Shown here: piece after piece, positions 17,942 through 27,684 of the stretch
Layout: each line of letters opens with the position of its first letter
Position numbering within the stretch: position 1 is the stretch's first letter
NCBI RefSeq assembly: GCF_007002745.1
Contig: NZ_SGNY01000002.1
Coordinates: forward strand, 1 to 64,000
DNA: 64,000 nucleotides
Source: Martinezella rhizogenes
GTDB lineage: Bacteria; Pseudomonadota; Alphaproteobacteria; Rhizobiales; Rhizobiaceae
Reading direction: 5' to 3'
Made by a program: the position numbers and the translations under genes
Notes under the pieces: model-generated
The model's input: the letters and a program-made list of their open reading frames with translations, nothing else
What the model was told of the DNA's origin: nothing
The model's database searches: none

Positions 17942-18550
17942 TCACCACATCGTGGCCGCCGCCCGCGCCGCCCATTCGCGGTCATAGGTTTCCTGATCGA
18001 ACTCCGCTTTCGCGGCTTTCAGCAGCACGCCCGGCGTGGGTAGCGACGCCGGTGCGACGAAGTGTTCCGGGTTCCATAGTTCCGAGCGCATCAGTGCCCG
18101 GGCACACTGGAAATAAACCTCATCGATCGTCACCACGATGACGGTGCGCGGATGTTTGCCATCCATCTCGAAGCTTTGCAGCAGTTCCGCATCAACCGAA
18201 ACAACGGCCCGGCCGTTGATGCGCATCGTCGTATTCGAGCCGGGGATCAGGAACATCAGCGCCACCCGCGGATCGCGCACGATGTTCAAAAGCGAGTCGA
18301 CGCGGTTATTGCCGCGCCAGTCCGGCAGCAGCACGGTCTTTTCATCCGCCACCCGCACCACACCGCCCCTGTCACCACGCGGCGAACAGTCCATTCCCTC
18401 CGGCCCCACCGTCGCCAGCGCCAGAAAGGGTGATGCCTCGATCATCAGCCGGTATTCCGCCGTCAGCTTCGCCGTCACCTTCGCGACCGAGGCTTCGCTC
18501 GTGCCGTCATAGATGGCCTTCAGTTCTTCCACAGTACGAATGATCGTCAT
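17942..18550 (-). CDS. PPOX-class FMN-dependent flavoprotein (pyridoxamine 5'-phosphate oxidase-like)
   Basis: 202 residues with the split-barrel flavin fold. ASPFLALATVGPEGMDCSPRGD (about residues 39-60) is the usual first strands and FMN phosphate contact, followed by RGNNRVDSLLNIVRDPRVALMFLIPG and MRINGRAVVS. The MSMEG_1061/DR_2398-type subfamily matches by length and the CSPRGD signature. The physiological substrate of this group is not established. It has its own promoter region of about 45 bases after the Kef gene, or is co-transcribed with it. Confidence 0.8.
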   Translation of the reverse strand: MTIIRTVEELKAIYDGTSEASVAKVTAKLTAEYRLMIEASPFLALATVGPEGMDCSPRGDRGGVVRVADEKTVLLPDWRGNNRVDSLLNIVRDPRVALMFLIPGSNTTMRINGRAVVSVDAELLQSFEMDGKHPRTVIVVTIDEVYFQCARALMRSELWNPEHFVAPASLPTPGVLLKAAKAEFDQETYDREWAARAAATMW

Positions 18551-18594
18551 ATTCGCCTCAATCCCTCGAAATCTGCTTCACTGCTAAGCGGGCC

Positions 18595-20406
18595 CTATTC
18601 TTCCGCCAGTTCCGCCTTTTCCCGTTCCGCCCGCTCGCGTGCGGTGCGTGCGGCGACGAGGTCGGCCGGCTGGGCATTGCCGCGGATCAGCGAACGGCCG
18701 GCATAGATGCCGCCGACGACTTCCATGGCGAAACGTTCCTCGTCACGATCGCGGAACTCCTCCACCAGACGGGCAGCGTCTTCACGCTCCTCGCCCATGG
18801 CGCCCAGCACTTCCTCGCTGAAATTCAGCGCCGATTCCAGCGTCTCGCGGATCTGGTAATCCACGCCTGCCTTGAGAAGATCGATGGCGTGGCCACGGTC
18901 ATAGGCGCGGGCAAGAACCGGAACCAGCGGGAATTCGTGCTTGACGATCTCCGCGATCCGCACCGCCGCGTCCTTGTCGTCGACACAGATGAGAACGGCG
19001 CGCGCCGTACTCGCACCTGCCGCATGCAGGATTTCCGCCCGCGATCCGTCGCCATAATAGACCTTGAAACCGAACTCCGCCGCATCACGCACGAATTCGG
19101 CATCCTTGTCGATGAGCGACAGCGTGTAACCCCGCGCCAGCAGCGGCTGGCTGACGATCTGGCCGAAACGCCCGAAGCCGATCAGCAGAATGCTGCCTTC
19201 GACATTCTCGGGCACATCGAGATCGTCGGTATTGGGAACCGCCGCCGGCACCAGCCGGTCATGCAGGATGACCATCAGCGGCGTCAGCACCATCGAAATG
19301 ATGATGGTCGCCGTCAGGATGGCGTTGGCTTCCCGGTCGAGAATGCCGGCGCTGACGGCGGCGGAATAAAGCACGAAGGCGAATTCGCCGCCCTGCGCCA
19401 TCAGCACCGCCCGTTCCAGGCTCTCACGCCTGGTGGTGCCGAGCGCCCGCGCCACGCCATAGATGAGAAAACCCTTGAGCAGCATGTAGCCTGCGACACT
19501 GACTACCACCAGCTGCCAGTTGGACGCAATGACGGCAAGATCGATCGCCATCCCGACGCCAAGGAAAAACAGGCCGAGCAGAATGCCGCGAAACGGCTCG
19601 ATATCCGCTTCCAGCTGATGACGGAAGGACGATTCCGACAAAAGCACGCCGGCAAGGAAGGCGCCCATGGCCATGGAAAGCCCGCTGACCTGCATCAGCA
19701 GCGCAGACCCCAGCACCACCAGCAGGGCGGCCGCCGTCATCACCTCACGCGCCCCGGAGGCGGCGAGCAGCCGGAAGAACGGGTTGAGCAGATAACGCCC
19801 GGCAAGAATGAGCGCTCCGACGGCGGCAAGCGCGATGCCCAGGGAAATCCAGCGCTCCGAGGGCGTCACATGTTCGCCGCCCGAGCCGAGAAAGGCGACA
19901 AGCGCCAGAAGCGGCACGATGGCCAGATCCTCAAACAGCAGGATGGCGATGATGCGCTGGCCCTTGAGGCTGGACATGCTGTTGCGTTCCTGCAGCATCT
20001 GCATGACGATCGCCGTCGAGGTCAGCACGAAACCCGTGCCGGCGACGAAGGACATGATGACCGGAAAGCCAAGACCGACACCGATCAACGTCAGGCCGGC
20101 CATACAGACCAGCACCTGCAGCGCCCCCAGCCCGAAAATATCCTGCCGCATCGACCACAGTCGCGACGGCTGCATTTCAAGGCCGATGATGAACAGGAAC
20201 ATCACCACGCCCAGTTCGGCAATATGCAGGATGGCCTGCGGATCGGAAAAGAAGCCGAGCCCGTAAGGCCCGATCACCAGGCCGGCGGCCAGATAACCCA
20301 GCACCGAGCCAAGGCCGATACGTTTGAAAATCGGCGCAGCGACAACGCCTGCCGCCAACAACACGACCACCTGGGCCAGATCATTTCCGTTCGCTTCGAC
20401 AGCCAC
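18595..20406 (-). CDS. Kef-type (CPA2) monovalent cation:proton antiporter with TrkA-N domain
   Basis: About 603 residues from the GTG at 20406 (VAVEANGNDLAQVVVLLAAG); an upstream GTG at 20454 adds 16 residues that are atypical and has a poorly spaced ribosome site. The first ~385 residues form about 12 membrane helices with GLGSVLGYLAAGLVIGP and the LLFEDLAIVPLLALVAF helix that carries the ion-binding acidic residue. A Rossmann domain follows (ILLIGFGRFGQIVSQPLLARG, about 405-520), then an acidic tail. The family exports K+ in exchange for protons and is often gated by NAD(H) or glutathione conjugates. No KefF/KefG partner is adjacent. Confidence 0.88.
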   Translation of the reverse strand: MAVEANGNDLAQVVVLLAAGVVAAPIFKRIGLGSVLGYLAAGLVIGPYGLGFFSDPQAILHIAELGVVMFLFIIGLEMQPSRLWSMRQDIFGLGALQVLVCMAGLTLIGVGLGFPVIMSFVAGTGFVLTSTAIVMQMLQERNSMSSLKGQRIIAILLFEDLAIVPLLALVAFLGSGGEHVTPSERWISLGIALAAVGALILAGRYLLNPFFRLLAASGAREVMTAAALLVVLGSALLMQVSGLSMAMGAFLAGVLLSESSFRHQLEADIEPFRGILLGLFFLGVGMAIDLAVIASNWQLVVVSVAGYMLLKGFLIYGVARALGTTRRESLERAVLMAQGGEFAFVLYSAAVSAGILDREANAILTATIIISMVLTPLMVILHDRLVPAAVPNTDDLDVPENVEGSILLIGFGRFGQIVSQPLLARGYTLSLIDKDAEFVRDAAEFGFKVYYGDGSRAEILHAAGASTARAVLICVDDKDAAVRIAEIVKHEFPLVPVLARAYDRGHAIDLLKAGVDYQIRETLESALNFSEEVLGAMGEEREDAARLVEEFRDRDEERFAMEVVGGIYAGRSLIRGNAQPADLVAARTARERAEREKAELAEE

Positions 20407-20567
20407 ACGCCACCCCGCTGAAAATCGATAAGACGAGGGTGTTCCCTCCCTCACTTCCTAGCGCATCGAGGTGAAAAGCGAAAACGATTTTACTGAAGGA
20501 CGATGCGCAGATTCAACGGGTTATTTGTCCATCAGGCATGCGGGCTTCAGATGCCGCTGTCCTCCTC

Positions 20568-20687
20568 CCCTCATTCCTGTGCTTGTCACAGAAATCCAGT
20601 CGACGCGCGTCGGCGCGGCGGGAGGAGTCTTTTTCAGCCCAAGGGCTTGGGCTGGCTGGATTCCTGTGACAAGCACAGGAATGAGGG
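20568..20687. repeat. Intergenic mosaic element (RIME-like), copy B
   Basis: Outer arms CCCTCATTCCTGTGCTTGTC and TTCCTGTGACAAGCACAGGA plus ATGAGGG are near-perfect complements. The middle holds CCAGTCGACGCGCGTCGGCG and CAGCCCAAGGGCTTGGGCTG. The middle module is inverted relative to copies A and C. Confidence 0.85.
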
Positions 20688-20714
20688 TGGGAGTGTCGCA
20701 GGCCTTGCGTCCGC

Positions 20715-21083
20715 CTACCGGGATAGCGGCTCCCTGCTCAAGCCCTTTTCAGCAAGCTGCCGTTGATAATCGTCAAACAGTGCGTCGCCGGTTTCGCCCA
20801 GTTCCCTCAGATATTTCCAGGTGTAGATACCGCTGTCATGGCCGTCGTCGAAAACGATGCGAACCGCATAATTGCCGGTGGCGATCATCGAACGGATGGC
20901 GACATTGCGTTTGCCGGGTACCGTGACCTTTTGTCCCGGACCGTGGCCCTGTACTTCCGCCGAGGGCGAAAGCACCCGCAGCATCTCGGCCTGAAGGCGG
21001 TAAACGCTTCCATCGTCGAAGGAAACAGTCAATTCGCGCCGGTCTTTCGACACAAGCAGCTCGGTCGGCCAGGCATCACTCAT
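20715..21083 (-). CDS. DUF971 protein (gamma-butyrobetaine hydroxylase N-terminal-like)
   Basis: 122 residues. The domain is recognised from WPTELLVSKDRRELTVSFDDG, RLQAEMLRVLSPSAE and VRIVFDDGHDSGIYTWKYLRELG. It resembles the small N-terminal domain of gamma-butyrobetaine and trimethyllysine hydroxylases without the oxygenase part; DUF971 proteins are linked with iron-sulfur or Mrp-type proteins. Here it is divergent from moaA, an iron-sulfur enzyme gene, about 107 bases away. Precise role unknown. Confidence 0.8.
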   Translation of the reverse strand: MSDAWPTELLVSKDRRELTVSFDDGSVYRLQAEMLRVLSPSAEVQGHGPGQKVTVPGKRNVAIRSMIATGNYAVRIVFDDGHDSGIYTWKYLRELGETGDALFDDYQRQLAEKGLSREPLSR

Positions 21084-21190
21084 TTTTCACTTCCGTACGC
21101 TCATAATATGCGTCAAAATTACGGACTTGCCTCACGATAGGCAAGCCACTACATCATTTGAAAGGCGCATCGCGCAATGAGGATGGAGAC

Positions 21191-22240
21191 GTGAACAGTT
21201 TCCCCGGATCGCTTGAAAAAGCGCAATTCCTGACGGAAAACAACGCACCGATGATTGACCCCTTCGGCCGCGCCATCACCTATCTGCGCGTTTCAGTCAC
21301 CGACCGCTGCGATTTCCGCTGCACCTATTGCATGTCCGAGCACATGACCTTCCTGCCGAAGAAAGACCTTCTGACGCTGGAAGAGCTCGACCGGCTCTGT
21401 TCCGTCTTCATAACGCGCGGCGTGCGCAAGCTCAGGCTCACCGGCGGCGAGCCGCTGGTGCGCAAGAACATCATGTCGCTGGTGAGGAATCTCGGCCGCC
21501 ATATTCGCACCGGCGCGCTGGAAGAACTGACGCTGACCACCAATGGCTCGCAGCTGGCCAAATTCGCCGCCGAACTCGCCGATTGCGGCGTCAAGCGCAT
21601 CAACGTCTCGCTGGACACGCTCGACCGTGATAAATTTCGCCAGATCACCCGCTGGGGCGATATCGACCGTGTCATGGAAGGGCTGGATGCCGCACAGGCA
21701 GCCGGCATCAAGGTCAAGCTCAACGCCGTGGCGCTGAAGGATTTCAACGACACCGAAATGCCTGAAATCATGCGGTTTGCCCATGGTCGCGGCATGGACC
21801 TGACGGTCATCGAAACCATGCCGATGGGCGAGATCGAGGAAGACCGTACCGACCGCTACCTGCCGCTGTCGCAGCTGCGCGCCGATCTGGAAAAGCGCTT
21901 CACGCTTATCGACAGCGATTACCAGACCGGCGGCCCGGCCCGTTACGTGACGGTGAAGGAAACCGGCGGCCGGCTCGGCTTCATCACGCCGATGACCCAT
22001 AATTTCTGCGAAAGCTGCAACCGTGTCCGCCTCACCTGCACCGGCACGCTCTACATGTGTCTGGGCCAGGACGATGCCGCCGACCTGCGCACGGCGCTGC
22101 GCGCTTCCGACAGCGACGCCTATCTGTCCAGCGCCATCGATGAAGCCCTTCTGCGCAAGCCGAAAGGTCATGATTTCATCATCGACCGCACCCATAAACG
22201 CCCCGCCGTCGCCCGCCATATGAGCGTGACGGGCGGCTGA
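21191..22240 (+). CDS. moaA: GTP 3',8-cyclase (radical SAM)
   Basis: 349 residues from GTG 21191 ([13 protein letters not shown]...), which matches the usual length in rhizobia and follows GGAG closely; a TTG at 21158 would add 11 residues. It catalyses the first step of molybdenum cofactor synthesis. The radical-SAM cluster is [15 protein letters not shown] (CxxxCxxC). The C-terminal substrate-side cluster is [13 protein letters not shown]. The protein ends in the essential GG dipeptide (MSVTGG). It partners with MoaC, encoded about 6 kb upstream. Confidence 0.95.
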   Translation: MNSFPGSLEKAQFLTENNAPMIDPFGRAITYLRVSVTDRCDFRCTYCMSEHMTFLPKKDLLTLEELDRLCSVFITRGVRKLRLTGGEPLVRKNIMSLVRNLGRHIRTGALEELTLTTNGSQLAKFAAELADCGVKRINVSLDTLDRDKFRQITRWGDIDRVMEGLDAAQAAGIKVKLNAVALKDFNDTEMPEIMRFAHGRGMDLTVIETMPMGEIEEDRTDRYLPLSQLRADLEKRFTLIDSDYQTGGPARYVTVKETGGRLGFITPMTHNFCESCNRVRLTCTGTLYMCLGQDDAADLRTALRASDSDAYLSSAIDEALLRKPKGHDFIIDRTHKRPAVARHMSVTGG

Positions 22241-22413
22241 TTGGCGGCTGAACTTCTTTCTCGTCCACCCACCCATATAAACGGTTGAATTGCCGGCTTG
22301 GCCGTGTCACGTCTCTTTACATGGAGGAATGCGCCGTCGCGCCCGCGAGGCCGCCCGAAACCGTCTGAAAGGGCGATCAGGGTCAAACTGCGCATGGTCT
22401 GGGATCGTATGGA

Positions 22414-23382
22414 ATGGCATTGACGGACAATACGCGCGGCGCGCTTTTCATGGCGCTCGCCATGGCAAGCTTCACGGCCAACGACGCCCTGACGAAATCC
22501 GTCACACCCTACATCAACACCGGCCAGATCATGTTCGTGCGCGGCATCATGACCGTGGTGCTGATCTATATCGCCGCCCGGCATTTCGGCGCGCTCCGGC
22601 CGTTGAAAACCCTGCTGCGCCCCATCATCATCCTGCGCTGTCTCTGTGAAGTGACTGCGGCCGTGCTTTATCTGACGGCGCTGGGCCTCATCGAATTTTC
22701 CAATGCTTCGGCCATATTGCAGTCCCTGCCGCTGGTGGTGACGCTGGGTGCGGCGCTGTTCCTGCGCGAGCCGGTCGGCTGGCGGCGCTGGGTGGCCATC
22801 ATCGTCGGTTTTATCGGCGTGCTCGTCATCATCAGGCCCGGCCCGGAAGGTTTCACGCCCGGTGCATTGCTGGTCGTCGCATCACTCGCCGTCACCGCCG
22901 CACGCGATCTCCTGACCCGGAAAATGTATGCCGACGTACCTTCGCTCGCCATCACCGTCATCACCGCCTTCGTCAACATGGCGGTGGGCGGCCTGCTGAT
23001 CGTGCCTTTCGGCGGCTGGCAGCCGATGAACGTCACGATCGTCTCGCATCTCGCCGCTTCCGCCATTCTGGTGCTGGTCGGTTATCAGGCGATCATTCTC
23101 GCAATGAGATCAGGCGAAATCTCCTTCGTCGCACCGTTCCGTTATACCGGCCTGCTCTGGGGTTTCATGATCGGTGTGTTCTTCTTCAACGAAAAGATCG
23201 ACAGTTTCACCATCATCGGCGCCATGATCGTCATCGGTTCAGGCCTTTATACCTTCTACCGCGAAAGCCTGCGCAAGCGCTCGCAGATGGCCAAGCGCGC
23301 AGCCGCGACACCAACGGCTGCGACCACGGTGCGGCCAGCTTCCGTAACGAAAACTGCCGTTACGGAAGAGGCGGGAGAGTGA
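22414..23382 (+). CDS. DMT-superfamily transporter (EamA type)
   Basis: 322 residues with about ten membrane helices in two EamA repeats (about 10-140 and 155-285). Typical sequence: ALFMALAMASFTANDALTK, ASAILQSLPLVVTLGAALFLREPVGWRRW, FRYTGLLWGFMIGVFFFNEK. The C-terminal 35 residues are a Thr/Ala-rich cytoplasmic tail. The family mostly exports metabolites or drugs; the substrate cannot be told. It ends one base before the next transporter gene, so the two are likely co-expressed. Confidence 0.85.
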   Translation: MALTDNTRGALFMALAMASFTANDALTKSVTPYINTGQIMFVRGIMTVVLIYIAARHFGALRPLKTLLRPIIILRCLCEVTAAVLYLTALGLIEFSNASAILQSLPLVVTLGAALFLREPVGWRRWVAIIVGFIGVLVIIRPGPEGFTPGALLVVASLAVTAARDLLTRKMYADVPSLAITVITAFVNMAVGGLLIVPFGGWQPMNVTIVSHLAASAILVLVGYQAIILAMRSGEISFVAPFRYTGLLWGFMIGVFFFNEKIDSFTIIGAMIVIGSGLYTFYRESLRKRSQMAKRAAATPTAATTVRPASVTKTAVTEEAGE

Positions 23383-23383
23383 G

Positions 23384-24583
23384 ATGAAAAGCGGCCGTTT
23401 TCTCGATCGGACCACTCCGCCCCACATCATCACGCTGGTCGTCATCGCCGGCGTCGCGGCGCTGTGCATGAATGTGTTCCTGCCCTCGCTTGCGGCCATG
23501 GCGCTCTATTTCGAGACCGATTACGCGGTAATGCAATTTGCCGTTTCAGGCTACCTCGCCGCCACCGCCTGCCTGCAACTGCTTATCGGCCCGCTTTCCG
23601 ATCTCTTCGGCCGCCGCCCGGTCATGCTTGCCAGCATCGCGATCATGATTGCCGCCACGCTGGTCTGCATGCTGGCGCCCAACATCACCGTCTTCATGAT
23701 CGGGCGCGTCGCACAGGCGGCCGTCGTTTCCGGCTTCGTATTGGCCCGCGCCATCGTGCGCGACATGGTACCGATGGAACAGGCCGCCTCGATGATCGGC
23801 TATGTAACCATGGGCATGTCCGTGGTGCCGATGGTTGGCCCGACGGTTGGCGGGTTGCTCAACGACATTTCCGGCTGGCAGTCGAGCTTTGCGCTCCTTG
23901 CCCTGCTCGGCGTCGGCATTTTGGTGCTCGCCTGGTTCGATCTCGGCGAAACCAACCACAATAAGTCGGCGAGTTTTTCACAGCAGTTCCACGCCTGGCC
24001 CGAACTTCTTCGCTCGCCGCTGTTCTGGGGTTATGCGCTGACCTCGACCTTCTCGTCAGGCATGTTCTTTTCCTTCCTCGGTGGCGCGCCCTTCGTCGGC
24101 AGCGTGCTTTATGGGCTTGCCCCGGCCATGCTCGGCCTGCAATTCTTCTTCATGGCCAGCGGTTACATGCTCGGCAATTTCGTCTCCGGCCGTTATGCCA
24201 GCCAGATCGGCATCACCCGCATGATGCTCTCGGGCAATGTCATCGCCATTGCCGGCATCGTCACGACCATTGTGCTGATCACCGGCGGGGCGGAAAGCGC
24301 CTATGCGTTCTTCGTGCCGCTTGCCCTGATCGGCGTCGGCAACGGCGTGACCTTGCCCAGCGCCAATGCCGGCATGGTCAGTGTCCAGCCGCATCTGGCC
24401 GGGTCGGCCTCCGGTCTTGGCGGCGCGATGACCATCGGCGGCGGCGCCGCCCTTTCCGTGCTTGCCTCATCGGTCCTCTCAAAAGAAGACGGAACCTGGC
24501 CGCTCCTCATGGTGATGCTGGCGACCGGCCTTGTCGCCCTTCTCACCACCTATGTCGTAAGGCTGCAGGAACAGCGGCAATGA
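23384..24583 (+). CDS. MFS multidrug exporter, Bcr/CflA type
   Basis: 399 residues with 12 predicted helices. Motif A is [14 protein letters not shown] (about residues 67-80), and motif C-like [17 protein letters not shown] marks a drug:proton antiporter. The Bcr/CflA group exports bicyclomycin, chloramphenicol and similar compounds. GGGAGAG precedes the ATG. The stop overlaps the mobA start (ATGA), linking it to the DMT gene upstream and mobAB downstream. Confidence 0.85.
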   Translation: MKSGRFLDRTTPPHIITLVVIAGVAALCMNVFLPSLAAMALYFETDYAVMQFAVSGYLAATACLQLLIGPLSDLFGRRPVMLASIAIMIAATLVCMLAPNITVFMIGRVAQAAVVSGFVLARAIVRDMVPMEQAASMIGYVTMGMSVVPMVGPTVGGLLNDISGWQSSFALLALLGVGILVLAWFDLGETNHNKSASFSQQFHAWPELLRSPLFWGYALTSTFSSGMFFSFLGGAPFVGSVLYGLAPAMLGLQFFFMASGYMLGNFVSGRYASQIGITRMMLSGNVIAIAGIVTTIVLITGGAESAYAFFVPLALIGVGNGVTLPSANAGMVSVQPHLAGSASGLGGAMTIGGGAALSVLASSVLSKEDGTWPLLMVMLATGLVALLTTYVVRLQEQRQ

Positions 24584-25218
24584 GCACCCTTCCCCATCAT
24601 ATACCCGGTCTCGTGCTCGCCGGCGGCCTGTCGCGGCGCATGGGCACCAACAAGGCAATGGTAACGCTGGGCGATGCACCGCTGCTTTCTCACGTCGTGC
24701 GCCGCATCGCACCACAGGTCTCGGATGTCACCATCAATGCCGCCACCAAAGAAAAGGGCGACTGGGCGGACAGTTTCGGTCTGCCGCTGCTGCCCGATAC
24801 ACTGAACGGCCATGCCGGGCCACTTGCAGGGGTTCTCGCCGGCATGCGGCATTTCCGCAATCGCGAGGCCACCGGCAGCCATTTCCTGACGGCGCCTGCC
24901 GACAGCCCGTTCTTTCCAGACGATCTCGTCGCCCGGCTTTGCGAACACGTATCGGACAATACGATCGTCATCGCCGCCTCCAGCGGCCAGCTTCACCCCG
25001 TCTTCGCACTGTGGCCGGTGGCGCTTGCCGACGATCTGGAGGACTGGCTGAAGAACGATGCCAACCGCCGTATCCGGGCTTATCTTGCCCGGCATGTCAC
25101 CATCGGCGTGGCCTTCCCGCCGGTGGAAACGGCAAAGGGCAGCCTCGATCCATTCTTCAACATCAACACCCCGGACGAGCTGGCGCTGGCGCGTAGCTAT
25201 CTGGAGCATTTCCAGTAG
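24580..25218 (+). CDS. mobA: Molybdenum cofactor guanylyltransferase
   Basis: 212 residues. It attaches GMP to molybdopterin to give MGD, needed by enzymes such as formate dehydrogenase or nitrate reductase. The nucleotide-binding N-terminus is [20 protein letters not shown] (consensus LAGGxSxRMGxxK), followed by [20 protein letters not shown] and [11 protein letters not shown] at the end. It overlaps the MFS gene by four bases and is 36 bases ahead of mobB. Confidence 0.95.
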   Translation: MSTLPHHIPGLVLAGGLSRRMGTNKAMVTLGDAPLLSHVVRRIAPQVSDVTINAATKEKGDWADSFGLPLLPDTLNGHAGPLAGVLAGMRHFRNREATGSHFLTAPADSPFFPDDLVARLCEHVSDNTIVIAASSGQLHPVFALWPVALADDLEDWLKNDANRRIRAYLARHVTIGVAFPPVETAKGSLDPFFNINTPDELALARSYLEHFQ

Positions 25219-25254
25219 GATAATGCGTTGAAACAAAGAGATGGAGCTGCAACC

Positions 25255-25782
25255 ATGACGACACAAAAGGTCTTTGGCATTGCCGGCTGGAAAAATTCGG
25301 GCAAGACCGGCCTTGCGGTCCGCGTCGTCACCGAGTTGACAGAACGCGGCTACCGCGTCTCCACCATCAAGCACGCCCATCATGATTTCGATATCGACAA
25401 GGTCGGTGCGGATAGCTGGCGTCACCGGCAGGCCGGCGCGCATGAGGTCACCATCGTCTCCGGCACGCGTTTCGCCATCATGCATGAACTGCGCGGCGAA
25501 CCGGAGCCGTCCTTCGAGCACATCCTCTCCCGCCTCGCCCCCTGCGATCTCGTGCTGATCGAAGGTTACAAATATGAGCCGGTGCCGAAGATCGAGGCGC
25601 GCCGGCTGGAAGCGATGAAAACCGAGCCGCTTGCGCCGCTCGATCCGCATATCATTGCAATTGCCGCCGATCATGAGGTGACGGACACGGCGCTCCCCGT
25701 TTTCGATCTCGATGATACCGCGAGTATTGCGGATTTCATCGAGAAGACGGTGGGGTTGGTGAGACGGCAACAGACAGAGTGA
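25255..25782 (+). CDS. mobB: Molybdopterin-guanine dinucleotide biosynthesis adaptor protein
   Basis: 175 residues from ATG 25255 with GGAG eight bases before; an upstream TTG (25228) lacks support. The P-loop is GWKNSGKTGLAVRVV (residues 10-24), followed by STIKHAHHDFDIDKVGADSWRHRQAGA and LVLIEGYKYEPVPKIEARR, all standard for MobB. It binds GTP and helps MobA. It is the last gene of this run; a mosaic element follows. Confidence 0.93.
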   Translation: MTTQKVFGIAGWKNSGKTGLAVRVVTELTERGYRVSTIKHAHHDFDIDKVGADSWRHRQAGAHEVTIVSGTRFAIMHELRGEPEPSFEHILSRLAPCDLVLIEGYKYEPVPKIEARRLEAMKTEPLAPLDPHIIAIAADHEVTDTALPVFDLDDTASIADFIEKTVGLVRRQQTE

Positions 25783-25822
25783 CACAGGGGCAGCTTAGCC
25801 GTTTAAGGCCACATCCCCAGAT

Positions 25823-25938
25823 CCGTCATACCGGCCCTAAGCCGGTATCCAGCCAGCCCAAGTCCTTGGGCTGAAAGGAGTCCTTCTCGCCGCGCCGACG
25901 CGCGTCGGCTGGATGCCGGATCAGGTCCGGCATGACGG
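25823..25938. repeat. Intergenic mosaic element (RIME-like), copy C
   Basis: Outer arms CCGTCATACCGGCCCTAAGC and GATCAGGTCCGGCATGACGG flank CAGCCCAAGTCCTTGGGCTG and a GCCGACGCGCGTCGGC palindrome. The middle module has the same orientation as copy A. It lies between the convergent mobB and NlpD-like genes. Confidence 0.85.
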
Positions 25939-26014
25939 AAGAGAAGTGCCATGAAGCCAAAACCCACAACGCCTGTCGCAACGACGACGCAAGCTCCCAT
26001 GATCCCTCACCCCC

Positions 26015-26047
26015 AAAAATGAAAAAGCCGGGCTCTTCACCCGGCTT
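26015..26047 (-). terminator. Terminator of the NlpD-like gene
   Basis: An eight-base-pair stem AAGCCGGG/CCCGGCTT with a seven-base loop. On the minus strand it is followed by TTTTTCATTTTT. Confidence 0.8.
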
Positions 26048-26070
26048 CATCATTCCTTGAGACGCAATAC

Positions 26071-27684
26071 CTATTCAAGGAAACCTGATGGGTTCACCGG
26101 CGTCGCATCCTTGCGAACTTCAAAGTGAACCTGCGGACGCTTGGCGCTGCCCGTCATGCCCGAGGTGGCGATGGTCTGGCCACGCTGGACCTTCTGGCCG
26201 CGCTGCACGTCGAGATTGGCGGCGTTGCCGTAAACGGTGACCTTGCCGTCGTCATGGCGCACCAGCACCGTGTTGCCGAGCTGCTTCAGACCGTTGCCGG
26301 CATAGATGACCACACCGTTTTCAGCGGCCTTGATCGGCGTACCCTCGGGAACCGAGATGTTGATGCCGTCATTGCGACTGCCTTCGACATTGTCACCGAA
26401 ATTGTTGATGACCGCGCCGCGAACCGGCCAGCGATATTTGCCGATGCCCGTGGATTCCGGAGCAAGGGAAGCCATGTCGGACTTCTTTTCGATATCGCTG
26501 ACGCTTGCCGTAGCGGCCGGCGCGGCAGGGATAGTCGCGGCAGCAGCGGCAGGGGCCTTGTAGGGCTCCGGCTTGGCGGAGGCGGTCTCGACTGCCTTGG
26601 CCGCTTCCTTGGCGGGAACGGAGGCCGTCTTGACGTTGTCAGTGCCGGCACCCGGCATGGAAAGTGTCTGGCCGACACGGATGCTTTCGTTGGAAAGACC
26701 GTTGGCGGCCTTCAGCGCGGCAACCGAGACGCCGTTTTCGCGGGCGATCTTCGCAAGGCTGTCGCCTGGCTGAACCTTGTAGCCACCAGTCGGCGGCAGC
26801 GGCTTGCCACCGGGAGGTGTCAGCTTGCCGGCCTCGGAGGAAACCTTGTCGCGAGCGGCGGCCTGCGACGGCAGAACGGCCACATTGCCTTCGGGGCTGC
26901 GCAGCGGCGTCGGCTGGTCGCCATTGCGGTTCAGCGCGATATTGCCGGCCGCATCCTTGGCGGCGTTGCGCACCTGGCCGAATTTCGGAATGAGGATCGA
27001 CTGGCCGGCCTGCGCCGAAGACGCGGACTTCAGGCCGTTGACGCGCAGCAGCTCCTTTTCCGGAACGCCGTAGCGGTTGGAAATGGTGGTGATGCTTTCG
27101 CCCGGACGCAGCGTCACGGAAGAAGCACCATCCGTATGCCAGCCATTCTTGTCGGAACGGACGGTTGCGGTCGTCAGATTGTCGGTAACGGGTGCTGCGG
27201 CCTGGCGGGCCGGTGCGGCCAGAGACGGAGCAGCCTGTCGCTGCGCCGACGGGAAAGGCTGAGCCATGGCTTCGTTGCGGGTCGACGGATCGCGGCTTGC
27301 CACTGCCGAAGGCGCCGACAGTTCGGAGCGCTGCACCGGAGAGGCCGAAGCCGAGCGGGCCGTGGAAGGCTGAATGCCGCCGCCGTAACCGCCGGACTGC
27401 GGATAGGAATTACCCGCCATGTTCTGGTTGGCGTAACCGCCCTGCGGCGCGGCAGAGGCGTAACCGCCATTCATGTCGCCCTGCGGAACCGGGGCCTGTG
27501 CATAAGCACCGCCACCCTGCCGGGCTGGAATTGACGCCGTGGTCATCTGATCCGGTCCACTGGAAAAGAGGCCGCCGAACCGCGTTGCATCCGAGCTACA
27601 GCCCGTTGCGACGCTTGCCAGCAATGCCGCTGCGAACATTTTTGCGACTGATTTTCCGATTTTAGACGAATGTCTCATACGCAT
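26071..27684 (-). CDS. LysM / M23 (LytM-like) lipoprotein, NlpD-type
   Basis: About 537 residues from ATG 27684; ATG 27678 is equally possible, and the frame extends further upstream. A lipoprotein signal ends in LASVATGC, so the cysteine is lipidated. A Gln/Ala/Pro-rich linker follows, then LysM repeats (about residues 185-240 and 300-345), then an M23 domain in the last ~115 residues. The metal-binding residues look lost: HxxxD reads RNDGINIS and the usual HLHFEVR reads QVHFEVR. Such degenerate LytM proteins (E. coli NlpD, EnvC) activate cell-wall amidases at division instead of cutting peptidoglycan. The surE-pcm-nlpD arrangement also occurs in gammaproteobacteria, which supports the call. 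Confidence 0.88.
   Translation of the reverse strand: MRMRHSSKIGKSVAKMFAAALLASVATGCSSDATRFGGLFSSGPDQMTTASIPARQGGGAYAQAPVPQGDMNGGYASAAPQGGYANQNMAGNSYPQSGGYGGGIQPSTARSASASPVQRSELSAPSAVASRDPSTRNEAMAQPFPSAQRQAAPSLAAPARQAAAPVTDNLTTATVRSDKNGWHTDGASSVTLRPGESITTISNRYGVPEKELLRVNGLKSASSAQAGQSILIPKFGQVRNAAKDAAGNIALNRNGDQPTPLRSPEGNVAVLPSQAAARDKVSSEAGKLTPPGGKPLPPTGGYKVQPGDSLAKIARENGVSVAALKAANGLSNESIRVGQTLSMPGAGTDNVKTASVPAKEAAKAVETASAKPEPYKAPAAAAATIPAAPAATASVSDIEKKSDMASLAPESTGIGKYRWPVRGAVINNFGDNVEGSRNDGINISVPEGTPIKAAENGVVIYAGNGLKQLGNTVLVRHDDGKVTVYGNAANLDVQRGQKVQRGQTIATSGMTGSAKRPQVHFEVRKDATPVNPSGFLE

Noticed and set aside
18889..20421. A 510-codon open frame on the plus strand
   Set aside because: Antisense to the Kef-type antiporter; composition (His, Gln, Arg-rich) is typical of a shadow frame.
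25803..26053. Short minus-strand frames between mobB and the NlpD-like gene
   Set aside because: They are translations of the mosaic repeat and the terminator.
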